From NCBI GenBank assembly GCA_021737525.1, contig JAIPDU010000103.1:1-6099 (forward strand): a stretch of 6,099 nucleotides of DNA, written 5' to 3'. Origin of the DNA: Desulfohalobiaceae bacterium. Its GTDB lineage: Bacteria; Desulfobacterota; Desulfovibrionia; Desulfovibrionales; Desulfothermaceae. Within the stretch, counting starts at the first letter, position 1, and each line of letters starts with the position of its first letter. The notes under the pieces were generated by a model that did not search any database, was not told where the DNA came from, and saw nothing but the letters and a program-made list of their open reading frames with translations. A program made the translations under genes and the position numbers. Below, in pieces: positions 1 to 5,856 of this stretch.

Positions 1-2
1 AC

Positions 3-854
3 CGTGGCTGGATCTTTCTAATCCCCGCCTTGGCTATCATGTCCATCAGCGCCTTTATCCCGCTGATGACGGTCATCAACTACTCCCTGCACTACATCTT
101 CGCCGGCTCGGCCAAGGAGTTCGTGGGGTTGGAGAACTATGTGGAGGTCTTGCGCGATCCCGCGTTCCTCTGGGCCTTGGGCCGGCAGCTCCTGTTCAGC
201 CTCATGGTCCTCGTTGTGCAGGTGCCGTTGGGCATCGGCATCGCTATCGCCATGCCCAGGCAAGGACCGGCCGTTGCCCTGTGTCTCGTGTTGTTGGGCA
301 TCCCCCTGCTCATCCCCTTCAACGTGGTGGGCATCGTCGCCAGGGTCTTCTGCCAGGCCGATATCGGGGTGGTGCCGACCCTTTTCGAGTTCCTGAACTA
401 TGACTACAACGTGGCCCTGGATACCATAGACGCCAGCCTGACCATCTTCTTCCTGGATGTATGGCACTGGACCCCGCTGGTGGTCCTTCTGTGCTACGCT
501 GGCCTGCGCTCCATCCCGCAGGCTTACTACCAGGCCGCGGAGATCGACGGGGCCTCGCCCTGGAAGACCTTCCGCTACGTCACCCTGCCCAAGCTGCGCT
601 CCGTGCTTATCCTCGGCGTCCTGCTGCGATTCATGGATTCGTTCAAGATCTACGCCGAGCCCCTGCTGCTCACCGGCGGCGGCCCGGGCAGCTCCACCAC
701 CTTCATGAGCCTCCACGTGGCACGCAAGGCCCAGTCCTACGAGCTGGGCTACGCCGGGGCCTCCTCGGTCATCTATCTGTTCATCGTCATCGTCTTCAGC
801 TACGTCTTTTTCCAGATCATGACCAACGTGGGTAAAGGAGAAGGCAAGAAATGA
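3..854 (+). CDS. glpP: Glycerol ABC transporter permease GlpP-like, 5'-truncated by the window edge
   Basis: One of two inner-membrane permease subunits of a carbohydrate-type (MalF/UgpA-like) ABC importer. The frame is already open at base 3 and reads RGWIFLIPALAIMSIS before the first possible internal start, so the gene begins upstream. The TTG at 30 is not a credible start, because it lies inside the first membrane helix. About 283 codons are visible, and a full-length relative is near 290 residues, so only some ten residues should be missing. Several hydrophobic segments are visible. A permease EAA loop lies at about 534-600 (AAEIDGASPWKTF...TLP), which docks onto the ATPase. The PLMTVINYS stretch after the first helix is typical of this subfamily. 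The stop overlaps the next start by 4 bp (ATGA, 851-854), indicating translational coupling. The substrate is assigned as glycerol from the DUF2160 gene and glycerol kinase downstream. Glycerol 3-phosphate or another polyol is the alternative. Family call is sure, substrate likely. Confidence 0.9.
   Translation, partial: RGWIFLIPALAIMSISAFIPLMTVINYSLHYIFAGSAKEFVGLENYVEVLRDPAFLWALGRQLLFSLMVLVVQVPLGIGIAIAMPRQGPAVALCLVLLGIPLLIPFNVVGIVARVFCQADIGVVPTLFEFLNYDYNVALDTIDASLTIFFLDVWHWTPLVVLLCYAGLRSIPQAYYQAAEIDGASPWKTFRYVTLPKLRSVLILGVLLRFMDSFKIYAEPLLLTGGGPGSSTTFMSLHVARKAQSYELGYAGASSVIYLFIVIVFSYVFFQIMTNVGKGEGKK
834..840 (+). promoter_or_regulatory. Ribosome binding site of the second permease gene
   Basis: AAAGGAG lies 10 bases before the ATG at 851, inside the end of the preceding permease gene. 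With the 4-bp ATGA overlap it fixes the start at 851 and supports coupled translation of the two permease subunits. Confidence 0.7.
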
Positions 855-1648
855 AAAAGCGCCACATCCTGCTCATCATCTATTTCGTGCTGTTGATCAT
901 CCCCATCTACTGGATGATCAACACCTCGCTCAAGCCGGACAACGAGATCATCAAGAAGATGACCCTGGTGCCCCAGGATTTCACGCTGCAGAATTACAAG
1001 GAGATATTCACCTCTTCCCTGTGGCGCTCCAGCTTTCTCAATTCCATCATCTACGTGTGCATGAACGTGGTGCTGAGCCTGATAGCTGCTGTGCCCGGGG
1101 CCTACGCCTTTTCCCGCTGGAAGTTCCGGGGCTCCCACCACCTCTTCTTCTGGCTGCTGACCAACCGCATGGCTCCGGCCGCGGTGTTCATGATCCCCTT
1201 CACCGAGCTCTACTACACCATGCACATCTACGATACGCACCTGGCCGTGGCCCTGGCCCACTGCCTGTTCAACATCCCGCTGGCCATATGGATCCTGGAG
1301 GGGTTCATGTCCGGCATCCCCCGGGAAATCGACGAGACCGCGTTCATCGACGGCTACAGCTTCCCGCGCTTCTTCTCCAAGATCTTCTTCCCGCTCGTCG
1401 CCCCGGGTGTGGGCGTGGCCGCCTTTTTCTGCTTCACCTTCTCCTGGATCGAGCTGATTCTGGCCAAGGCCCTGACCGTGACCTACGCCAAGCCCGTGGT
1501 GGTTACCCTGACCGTCGGAATCGGTGCCGAGGGGGTTCGCTGGGGGCTGTTGGCAGCGGCAGGCGTTCTGACCATGGTTCCGGGAGCGGTGGTTGTCTAC
1601 TTCGTGCGCAACTACATGGCCAGGGGCTTCGCCCTGGGGAGGGTGTAG
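851..1648 (+). CDS. glpQ: Glycerol ABC transporter permease GlpQ-like
   Basis: Second inner-membrane permease subunit, of the MalG/UgpE-like type, expected to form the transmembrane pore with the preceding gene product. The protein has 265 residues, normal for this family. The first helix is at about residues 5-24, followed by the usual short periplasmic stretch (SLKPDNEI) and further hydrophobic segments near 65-86, 97-117, 131-150, 181-205 and 232-252. The cytoplasmic EAA loop is clear at residues 159-185, with E162, A164, D167, G168, I178 and P181 matching the consensus. The start has a good ribosome binding site and overlaps the previous stop. The gene is followed after 3 bp by the DUF2160 gene. 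The symbol follows the Rhizobium glpSTPQUV naming and must not be confused with E. coli glpQ, a glycerophosphodiester phosphodiesterase. Family is certain; glycerol as substrate is inferred from neighbours. Confidence 0.92.
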   Translation: MKKRHILLIIYFVLLIIPIYWMINTSLKPDNEIIKKMTLVPQDFTLQNYKEIFTSSLWRSSFLNSIIYVCMNVVLSLIAAVPGAYAFSRWKFRGSHHLFFWLLTNRMAPAAVFMIPFTELYYTMHIYDTHLAVALAHCLFNIPLAIWILEGFMSGIPREIDETAFIDGYSFPRFFSKIFFPLVAPGVGVAAFFCFTFSWIELILAKALTVTYAKPVVVTLTVGIGAEGVRWGLLAAAGVLTMVPGAVVVYFVRNYMARGFALGRV

Positions 1649-1651
1649 ATC

Positions 1652-1951
1652 ATGTGGCAATGGTTCACGGACTCGATTGCCTGGATGTATTGGACCCTGC
1701 CCAGCGTGCTCTTCTTCGTGGCCCTGTTCGGCTCCATCGCCCTGATGGGCGTCTGGGACGCCATATCGCCCACGCCGGTGCGCAAGGGCTTCCTGCCTAT
1801 TCCAACCACCCGCGGCGACCGCTACTTTATCGGGATCATCTCCGGCATCACCATCTTTCTGGTTTGGCTCGGCTTTATGGGGCAGGCCTTTCTCTACGCT
1901 CCGCTGGGAATCTCCGCGGCCTGGTGCGTGGCCCTGGGCCTGAAGGGCTGA
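1652..1951 (+). CDS. glpU: Small DUF2160-type membrane protein of the glycerol ABC transporter (GlpU-like)
   Basis: A 99-residue integral membrane protein with two or three hydrophobic segments (about residues 17-37, 57-78 and 81-97), joined by a conserved-looking polar loop around residues 43-57 (VRKGFLPIPTTRGDR). This layout, and the position between the second permease and the binding-protein gene, matches the DUF2160 family found in glpSTPQUV-type glycerol operons, where it is called GlpU. Its biochemical role is not established. It has no nucleotide-binding or enzymatic motif, so an accessory or assembly role in the transporter is a guess. The ATG at 1652 follows the previous stop by 3 bp and is preceded at 9 bases by GGAGG (1638-1642), so co-translation with the permeases is likely. 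Its presence is the best sequence argument that this transporter is for glycerol rather than sugars. Confidence 0.87.
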   Translation: MWQWFTDSIAWMYWTLPSVLFFVALFGSIALMGVWDAISPTPVRKGFLPIPTTRGDRYFIGIISGITIFLVWLGFMGQAFLYAPLGISAAWCVALGLKG

Positions 1952-2107
1952 AGGGGGCCTTGTGCATGGGAGAGGGAGGGATAAGTCGGTCGTTTGATCA
2001 CCACGAAAACCCAAAGGAGGTGAGCCGGCTAGGAATCCGCATCGGTTGAGGCTTGGCGGCGAGGAAACTTTCAAGGAAGCAACGCGACGAAACAAGGAGT
2101 CGTCCCC
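1952..2107 (+). other. 156-bp gap between glpU and glpV with an orphan strong Shine-Dalgarno sequence
   Basis: This is the largest gap in the operon. AAAGGAGGTGA at 2013-2023, extended as AAAGGAGGTGAGCC, matches 13 of 14 bases of the complement of the usual 16S rRNA 3' end. No ATG, GTG or TTG lies 4-12 bases after its GGAGG core. A 5-bp stem TCACC/GGTGA (1998-2002 with 2019-2023) could partly hide it. A 27-codon reading frame, ATG 1966 to TGA 2049, has an AAGGGGG eight bases upstream and runs through this site, but I do not see reason to call it a gene. A weak GGCCC/GGGCC pairing (1930-1934 with 1955-1959) spans the glpU stop. I see no convincing sigma-70 promoter here. Confidence 0.5.
2094..2099 (+). 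promoter_or_regulatory. Ribosome binding site of glpV
   Basis: AAGGAG lies 8 bases before the ATG at 2108. It is the site that sets the start giving a complete signal peptide, in contrast to the stronger but start-less AAAGGAGGTGA about 75 bases upstream. Confidence 0.7.
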
Positions 2108-3817
2108 ATGACACATCAATCGGTTATTAAGCTTCTGCTTGGCCTGATAGTCCTGGCCTTTCTCCTTCCGGGAGCTGCGTCGGCGCAGAACGTGTACGAC
2201 AAATGGATCGAGGTCTTCCAGCCCTCGGTTCTGTCCAAGGAGGAGCAGCGCAAGGAGCTCAAGTGGTTCGCCGAGGCTGCGGAGCCCTACAAGGGCATGC
2301 ACATCCAGTCCGTGGCCGAGGGAATCAATACCCACAAGTGGGAGTCCAAGGTCCTGGCCAAGGCCTTCGAGGAGATAACCGGCATCCGGGTCACTCACGA
2401 CATCATCGGCGAAGGCGAGGTCGTGGACAGGGTCCAGCGTCAGATCCAGACCAACCGCAAGCTCTATGACATTTACGTCAACGATGCCGACCTCATCGGC
2501 ACTCACCTGCGCATGGACAGCGCCCTCAACCTGACCGACTACATGCAGGGCGAGGGCAAGGATGTGACCAACCCCATGCTGGATATCGACGATTTCCTGA
2601 ACCCGGAATTCGGGCAGGACTACGACGGCAATCAGCTCCAGCTTCCCGATCAGCAGTTCGCCAATCTCTACTGGTTCCGATACGACTGGTTTACAGATCC
2701 GGAGATCAAGAAGGCGTTCAAGGAGGAGTACGGCTACGAGCTGGGCGTGCCCGTGAACTGGGCGGCGTACGAGGATATCGCCGAGTTCTTCACCGGCCGC
2801 AAGATCGACGGGGAGAAAGTCTACGGCCACATGGACTATGGTAAGCGCTCCCCCTCCCTGGGCTGGCGCTTCACCGACGCCTGGCTCTCCATCGCCGGCG
2901 TGGGGGACAAGGGACTTCCCAACGGTCAACCCGTGGACGAATGGGGCATCCGGGTGGAGAACAAGATCCCCGTGGGCTCCACGGTAAAGCGCGGCGGCGC
3001 AGCCAACGGCCCGGCTGCGGTGTACGCCACCACCAAGTACAAGGAGTGGCTGACCCAATACGCGCCTCCAGACGCCGCCTCCATGACCTGGTCCGAGGCC
3101 GGTCCCACCCCCTCCGAGGGCAACGTCGCCCAGCGGGTCTTCCAGTATATCACCTGGCTCTCCGACCCGGCCTTCAACTCGGCCCAAAGCCCCGTAACCG
3201 ATATTAACGGCAAGCCGCTCTGGCGCGTGGCCCCCACTCCACACGGCAAGTACTGGGACGAGGGCATGAAGGTCGGATACCAGGACGCCGGGAGCTGGAC
3301 CATCCTGCAGAACAGCGTGAAGGGCAAGCGACGCGCCGCTGCCTGGTTGTGGGCCCAGTTCTGCGTTTCCAAGACCGTGAGCCTGAAGAAGTTCATTGTC
3401 GGCCGCACGCCTGTTCGCAAGTCCACGGTGTTCTCCGACTACCTGGCCAAGGAGGAGGAAAAGGGTACCTACGGCGGAATCGTGACCTTCTACAAGTCGC
3501 CTGTGGAGCACATGTGGACCGACTCCGGGCCGAACGTGCCCCACTATCCTCTGCTCGCCGAGCAGTGGTGGAAGAACATCGCCCAGGTCACCACCGGACA
3601 GGCCACCCCGCAGGAGGCCATGGACAACCTGGCCAACGAGATGGACGATCTCATGGGCAAGTTGAAGCTTCCCAAGTACTCGCCGAAGCTCAATCCGGAA
3701 AAGTCACGGGAGTACTGGCTGAATCAGCCCGGAGCACCCAAGGCGGAGCGTCCGGACGAGAAGCCCAAAACCAAGCCCTACGACGAGCTCATCAAGGAGT
3801 GGAAGGGGCAGCAATAG
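2108..3817 (+). CDS. glpV: Periplasmic glycerol-binding protein GlpV-like
   Basis: Extracytoplasmic substrate-binding protein that would deliver its ligand to the GlpP/GlpQ permeases. It has 569 residues, clearly longer than the 400-450 of common sugar-binding proteins but as expected for the long binding proteins paired with DUF2160 genes. A signal peptide is visible: a short N-region with K8, a hydrophobic core at about residues 9-20 and an AASA/QN cleavage site after A26. There is no lipobox cysteine, so the protein should be soluble in the periplasm. The body shows features of bacterial extracellular solute-binding domains: an early VTHDIIGEGEVVDRVQ segment, DIYVNDADLIG near 118-128, and aromatic-rich stretches such as QQFANLYWFRYDWF. 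The C-terminal tail (about 535-569) is Lys/Pro rich and ends in a PYDELIKEW block. The start is fixed by the ribosome binding site and signal peptide. It is followed by a strong hairpin before glpK. Glycerol is the inferred ligand from context; no ligand residues can be assigned by eye. Confidence 0.9.
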   Translation: MTHQSVIKLLLGLIVLAFLLPGAASAQNVYDKWIEVFQPSVLSKEEQRKELKWFAEAAEPYKGMHIQSVAEGINTHKWESKVLAKAFEEITGIRVTHDIIGEGEVVDRVQRQIQTNRKLYDIYVNDADLIGTHLRMDSALNLTDYMQGEGKDVTNPMLDIDDFLNPEFGQDYDGNQLQLPDQQFANLYWFRYDWFTDPEIKKAFKEEYGYELGVPVNWAAYEDIAEFFTGRKIDGEKVYGHMDYGKRSPSLGWRFTDAWLSIAGVGDKGLPNGQPVDEWGIRVENKIPVGSTVKRGGAANGPAAVYATTKYKEWLTQYAPPDAASMTWSEAGPTPSEGNVAQRVFQYITWLSDPAFNSAQSPVTDINGKPLWRVAPTPHGKYWDEGMKVGYQDAGSWTILQNSVKGKRRAAAWLWAQFCVSKTVSLKKFIVGRTPVRKSTVFSDYLAKEEEKGTYGGIVTFYKSPVEHMWTDSGPNVPHYPLLAEQWWKNIAQVTTGQATPQEAMDNLANEMDDLMGKLKLPKYSPKLNPEKSREYWLNQPGAPKAERPDEKPKTKPYDELIKEWKGQQ

Positions 3818-3824
3818 CGATTCT

Positions 3825-3854
3825 GACCCCCGGGCCGAGAACGGCCCGGGGGTC
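3825..3854 (+). terminator. Strong GC-rich hairpin between glpV and glpK, without T-run
   Basis: GACCCCCGGGCCG (3825-3837) pairs perfectly with CGGCCCGGGGGTC (3842-3854), a 13-bp stem closed by the tetraloop AGAA. It starts 7 bases after the glpV stop and ends 26 bases before the glpK start. The sequence after it (TCATTCATTG) lacks the T-tract of an intrinsic terminator, and glpK follows in the same direction. It is therefore better read as a 3' stabiliser of the binding-protein message or a partial terminator. That would give more GlpV than GlpK, as is common for binding proteins of ABC operons. The structure is seen; its effect is inferred. Confidence 0.7.
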
Positions 3855-3865
3855 TCATTCATTGC

Positions 3866-3871
3866 AAGGAG
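3866..3871 (+). promoter_or_regulatory. Ribosome binding site of glpK
   Basis: AAGGAG lies 9 bases before the ATG at 3881, separated by an AT-rich spacer. It supports this start, which places the phosphate-binding loop at residues 9-16 as in known glycerol kinases. Confidence 0.7.
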
Positions 3872-3880
3872 CGATTTTTC

Positions 3881-5392
3881 ATGGGGGCATACATTGGGGC
3901 CGTCGACCAGGGAACCACGAGCAGCCGGTTCATCATCTTCGACCATGAAGGCCGCATTGTGGGCATGGATCAAAAGGAGCACCGGCAGATCTTTCCCCGG
4001 CCGGGTTGGGTGGAGCACGATCCCATGGAGATCTGGCGCAACACTGGCGATGTCATCCGTGGCGCCCTGGCCAAAACGGGAATCAGGGGAGACGATCTGG
4101 CCGCTCTGGGCATCACCAATCAGCGGGAAACCACTGTGGTTTGGGACCGGGAGACCGGGCGGCCCTACGGCAATGCGGTGGTCTGGCAGTGCGCCAGGAC
4201 CCACGATATCTGCCGGGGGCTGATCCGGGAGGGGGGACAGGACCGCTTCCGGGAGCAGACCGGGCTGCCGGTGTCCACCTACTTCTCCGGTCCCAAGATC
4301 AAGTGGATCCTGGACGCCCACCCCGGGGCCAGGGAGGCCGCGCGGCGCGGCGACGTCCTGTTCGGCACCATGGAGACCTGGATCGTCTGGTGGCTCACCG
4401 GCGGCCCCAGCGGAGGGGCCCACGTCACGGATGTGACCAACGCCAGCCGGACCATGCTCATGAACCTGCGCACCCTGGAATGGGAGGAGGAGATACTCGG
4501 GATCCTGGACGTCCCGAGGGGCTGCCTGCCCCGGATCGTGCCCTCCAGCGACCATCGCTCCTGGGGCCCGACGTCCGAGGACGGTCCTCTGGGCGCCCGC
4601 GTGCCGGTATGCGGAGCCGTGGGCGATCAGCAGGCCGCGCTTGTCGGGCAGACCTGCTTCGGTCCCGGAGAGGCCAAGAACACCTATGGCACGGGCTGCT
4701 TCCTGCTCATGCACACCGGGCACGAGCCGATCGACTCAGCCCACGGCCTCATCACCACCCTGGCCTACCAGTTCAGCGGCCGCAAGCCTTCCTATTGCCT
4801 GGAGGGCGCCATCGCGGTGGCTGGCGCGCTGGTGCAGTGGCTGCGGGATAACCTGGGGCTGATCGAGCGCGCCCCGGAGGTCGAGGACCTCGCCTCGCAG
4901 GTGGAGGATAACGGCGGCGTGTATGTGGTCCCGGCCTTCTCCGGGCTGCTGGCCCCCTACTGGCGGCCCGAGGCCCGCGGAGTGATCGCGGGTCTGACCA
5001 GGTACGCGAACAAGCGCCACCTGGCCCGGGCCGTGCTGGAAGCGACCGCCTACCAGGCCAGGGACATCTTGGAGGCCATGAACAAGGATTCCCGCGTGGA
5101 CCTCAAGGAGCTCCGCGTGGACGGAGGCATGGTGGCCAACGAGCTGCTCATGCAGTTCCAGTCCGACATGCTGAACGTGCCCGTCACCCGCCCCAAGGTT
5201 GCGGAAACGACCTGCCTGGGTGCCGCCTACGCCGCGGGGATAGCCTCCGGCTATTGGACCGGCCGGGAGGAGCTGCGCAACAATTGGAAGGCGGACAAGA
5301 CCTGGAGCCCTGCCATGCCGCACGATGTGCGCGAGGACCTGTACTGGAGCTGGAAAAAGGCCGTGCAGAGGAGCTTTGACTGGGTGGATTGA
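3881..5392 (+). CDS. glpK: Glycerol kinase
   Basis: Cytoplasmic ATP:glycerol 3-phosphotransferase that converts imported glycerol to sn-glycerol 3-phosphate and so traps it in the cell. The protein has 503 residues, against 502 for the E. coli enzyme. FGGY-family landmarks appear in order: the ATP/phosphate loop DQGTTSSR at 9-16; the glycerol-binding QRE at 81-83 (R82, E83) and Y134; the first FGGY signature around YFSGPKIKWI at 134-143; METWIVWWLTGG at 164-175; DVTNASRTM at 184-192; the catalytic GDQQAAL at 248-254 with base D249 and Q250; NTYGTGCF at 267-274; and the C-terminal nucleotide-binding DGGMVANELLMQF at 414-426. All key residues are present, so the enzyme should be active. It is the last gene of the visible cluster and shares its strand and codon use. 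Its placement directly after the ABC transporter genes defines the pathway. No glpD or glpF is seen in the window. Regulation by fructose bisphosphate or IIA-Glc cannot be judged from the sequence. Confidence 0.97.
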   Translation: MGAYIGAVDQGTTSSRFIIFDHEGRIVGMDQKEHRQIFPRPGWVEHDPMEIWRNTGDVIRGALAKTGIRGDDLAALGITNQRETTVVWDRETGRPYGNAVVWQCARTHDICRGLIREGGQDRFREQTGLPVSTYFSGPKIKWILDAHPGAREAARRGDVLFGTMETWIVWWLTGGPSGGAHVTDVTNASRTMLMNLRTLEWEEEILGILDVPRGCLPRIVPSSDHRSWGPTSEDGPLGARVPVCGAVGDQQAALVGQTCFGPGEAKNTYGTGCFLLMHTGHEPIDSAHGLITTLAYQFSGRKPSYCLEGAIAVAGALVQWLRDNLGLIERAPEVEDLASQVEDNGGVYVVPAFSGLLAPYWRPEARGVIAGLTRYANKRHLARAVLEATAYQARDILEAMNKDSRVDLKELRVDGGMVANELLMQFQSDMLNVPVTRPKVAETTCLGAAYAAGIASGYWTGREELRNNWKADKTWSPAMPHDVREDLYWSWKKAVQRSFDWVD

Positions 5393-5463
5393 AGCCAGGC
5401 TGATTTCCGGCGCGCGGGACCGCTTGCAGAGAGCACAAGGGGACAGGTTCTTTGATAATTCTT
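5393..5463. other. Short intergenic stretch after glpK, no clear terminator
   Basis: No intrinsic terminator is seen directly after the glpK stop. Only a weak CTTGC/GCACAAG pairing is present around 5423-5439. The bases AAGGGGACAGGTTCTTT at 5437-5453 resemble a phrase I have met as dispersed repetitive sequence in proteobacterial genomes, but this is recollection and not shown here. Transcripts from glpK probably run into the palindromic element that follows. Confidence 0.4.
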
Positions 5464-5471
5464 AGATAACA
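5464..5471. repeat. Left copy of 8-bp target site duplication (AGATAACA)
   Basis: AGATAACA here is repeated exactly at 5724-5731, immediately outside the two ends of the inverted-repeat element. A perfect 8-bp direct repeat at both tips is the footprint of transposition. The rebuilt empty site would read AT-rich: TTCTT-AGATAACA-TTACA. Confidence 0.85.
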
Positions 5472-5500
5472 GTAACTGTTCACCACCTTGCAAAACCGTG

Positions 5501-5520
5501 AGCCTACCCGGGGTATTTTG
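5501..5520. repeat. Left arm of 20-bp perfect subterminal inverted repeat
   Basis: AGCCTACCCGGGGTATTTTG is the exact reverse complement of 5673-5692. It lies 29 bp inside the left tip of the MITE-like element, and its partner lies 31 bp inside the right tip. It is better conserved than the sequence between it and the tip, which suggests a constraint of its own, such as transposase binding or structure, or recent arm homogenisation. Confidence 0.85.
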
Positions 5521-5581
5521 CATCATGCAGCTTCGACTCTGGATTTTCTAACGCTCGCCACGCGGGGGCATCCCTGCCCCT

Positions 5582-5619
5582 ACCCCTCACCCACTTTTGA
5601 GAAAAAGTGGGTGAGGGGT
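5582..5619. repeat. Central 17-bp perfect hairpin of the MITE-like element
   Basis: ACCCCTCACCCACTTTT (5582-5598) and AAAAGTGGGTGAGGGGT (5603-5619) pair without mismatch around the loop GAGA, a GNRA-type tetraloop on the plus strand. A separate small hairpin GGGGCA-TCCC-TGCCCC at 5565-5580 stands just before it and competes with the outer GGGGG/CCCCC pairing. The plus strand continues TTCCCCC, so there is no proper T-run. It could still slow or end transcription coming from glpK. Confidence 0.8.
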
Positions 5620-5672
5620 TTCCCCCACGTGGCGAGCGAAGAAAATCCGGCATAGTCTCCACTGAAATGATT

Positions 5673-5692
5673 CAAAATACCCCGGGTAGGCT
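5673..5692. repeat. Right arm of 20-bp perfect subterminal inverted repeat
   Basis: This is the exact reverse complement of 5501-5520, reading CAAAATACCCCGGGTAGGCT. Just inside it the two arms diverge (5521-5540 and 5649-5672 pair only in patches), then match again at the GGATTTTCT/AGAAAATCC block. Confidence 0.85.
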
Positions 5693-5723
5693 TATCCCGA
5701 TCAGGGTGTTGGTGAATAGTTAC

Positions 5724-5731
5724 AGATAACA
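5724..5731. repeat. Right copy of 8-bp target site duplication (AGATAACA)
   Basis: Exact copy of 5464-5471, directly abutting the GTTAC right tip of the element. Perfect identity of the two copies suggests that the insertion is not ancient, though eight bases give little time resolution. Confidence 0.85.
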
Positions 5732-5856
5732 TTACATTGATGATGGTGCTCTTCGAGCCCGTGAACGCTTCTCAGCCAGACATCCATTTGCCGTCCTGCC
5801 GATGCGGACCCGGCCTGATGCCCTTCCCGGCGGATGGAAAATGGAAAAAAGACAAC
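5732..5856. other. Intergenic stretch between the two palindromic elements
   Basis: No supported gene. A 69-codon plus-strand frame starting at ATG 5737 runs through the next hairpin. It lacks a ribosome binding site and has an arbitrary-looking composition, so I do not call it. I see no promoter, tRNA or repeat that I can support here. Confidence 0.5.

Larger units (their letters stand above)
5472..5723. mobile_element. 252-bp MITE-like non-autonomous element with GTAA ends, probably IS66-mobilised
   Basis: The ends are GTAACTGTTCACCA (5472-5485) and TGGTGAATAGTTAC (5710-5723), inverted repeats matching at 13 of 14 bases. Exact 8-bp direct repeats lie directly outside. No credible reading frame lies inside. 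The interior is a nested palindrome: a 20-bp perfect pair at 5501-5520/5673-5692; GGATTTTCT 5541-5549 with 5640-5648; an 11-bp pair 5552-5562/5628-5638; GGGGG 5564-5568 with CCCCC 5622-5626; and a 17-bp central stem 5582-5598/5603-5619 with loop GAGA. IS66-family elements typically begin with GTAA and make 8-bp duplications, so an IS66-type transposase is the likely mobiliser; this part is inference. It has no transposase gene and cannot move on its own. In RNA it would fold into one long rod and may end or protect the glpK transcript. Confidence 0.85.

Noticed and set aside
30..854. TTG at 30 as the start of the first permease gene
   Set aside because: The frame is open to the window edge, and the upstream residues continue the first membrane helix, so the gene is truncated by the window rather than starting here.
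1966..2049. 27-codon leader-like frame between glpU and glpV
   Set aside because: It has an AAGGGGG at plausible spacing but no recognisable peptide, no attenuator-like repeats of codons, and is the tail of a longer shadow frame overlapping glpQ and glpU.
2046..2111. 21-codon frame from TTG 2046 ending in an ATGA overlap with glpV
   Set aside because: It lacks a start codon at usable distance from the strong SD (25 bases away), and glpV has its own ribosome site.
800..3544. Very long minus-strand open frame (about 914 codons) opposite the permease, glpU and glpV genes
   Set aside because: It lies antisense to four well-supported genes, its translation is low-complexity His/Gly/Val/Leu-rich, and it arises from the GC bias of third codon positions on the coding strand.
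3704..4723. Minus-strand open frame opposite glpK
   Set aside because: Composition and overlap show it is a shadow of glpK, which has all family motifs in the plus frame.
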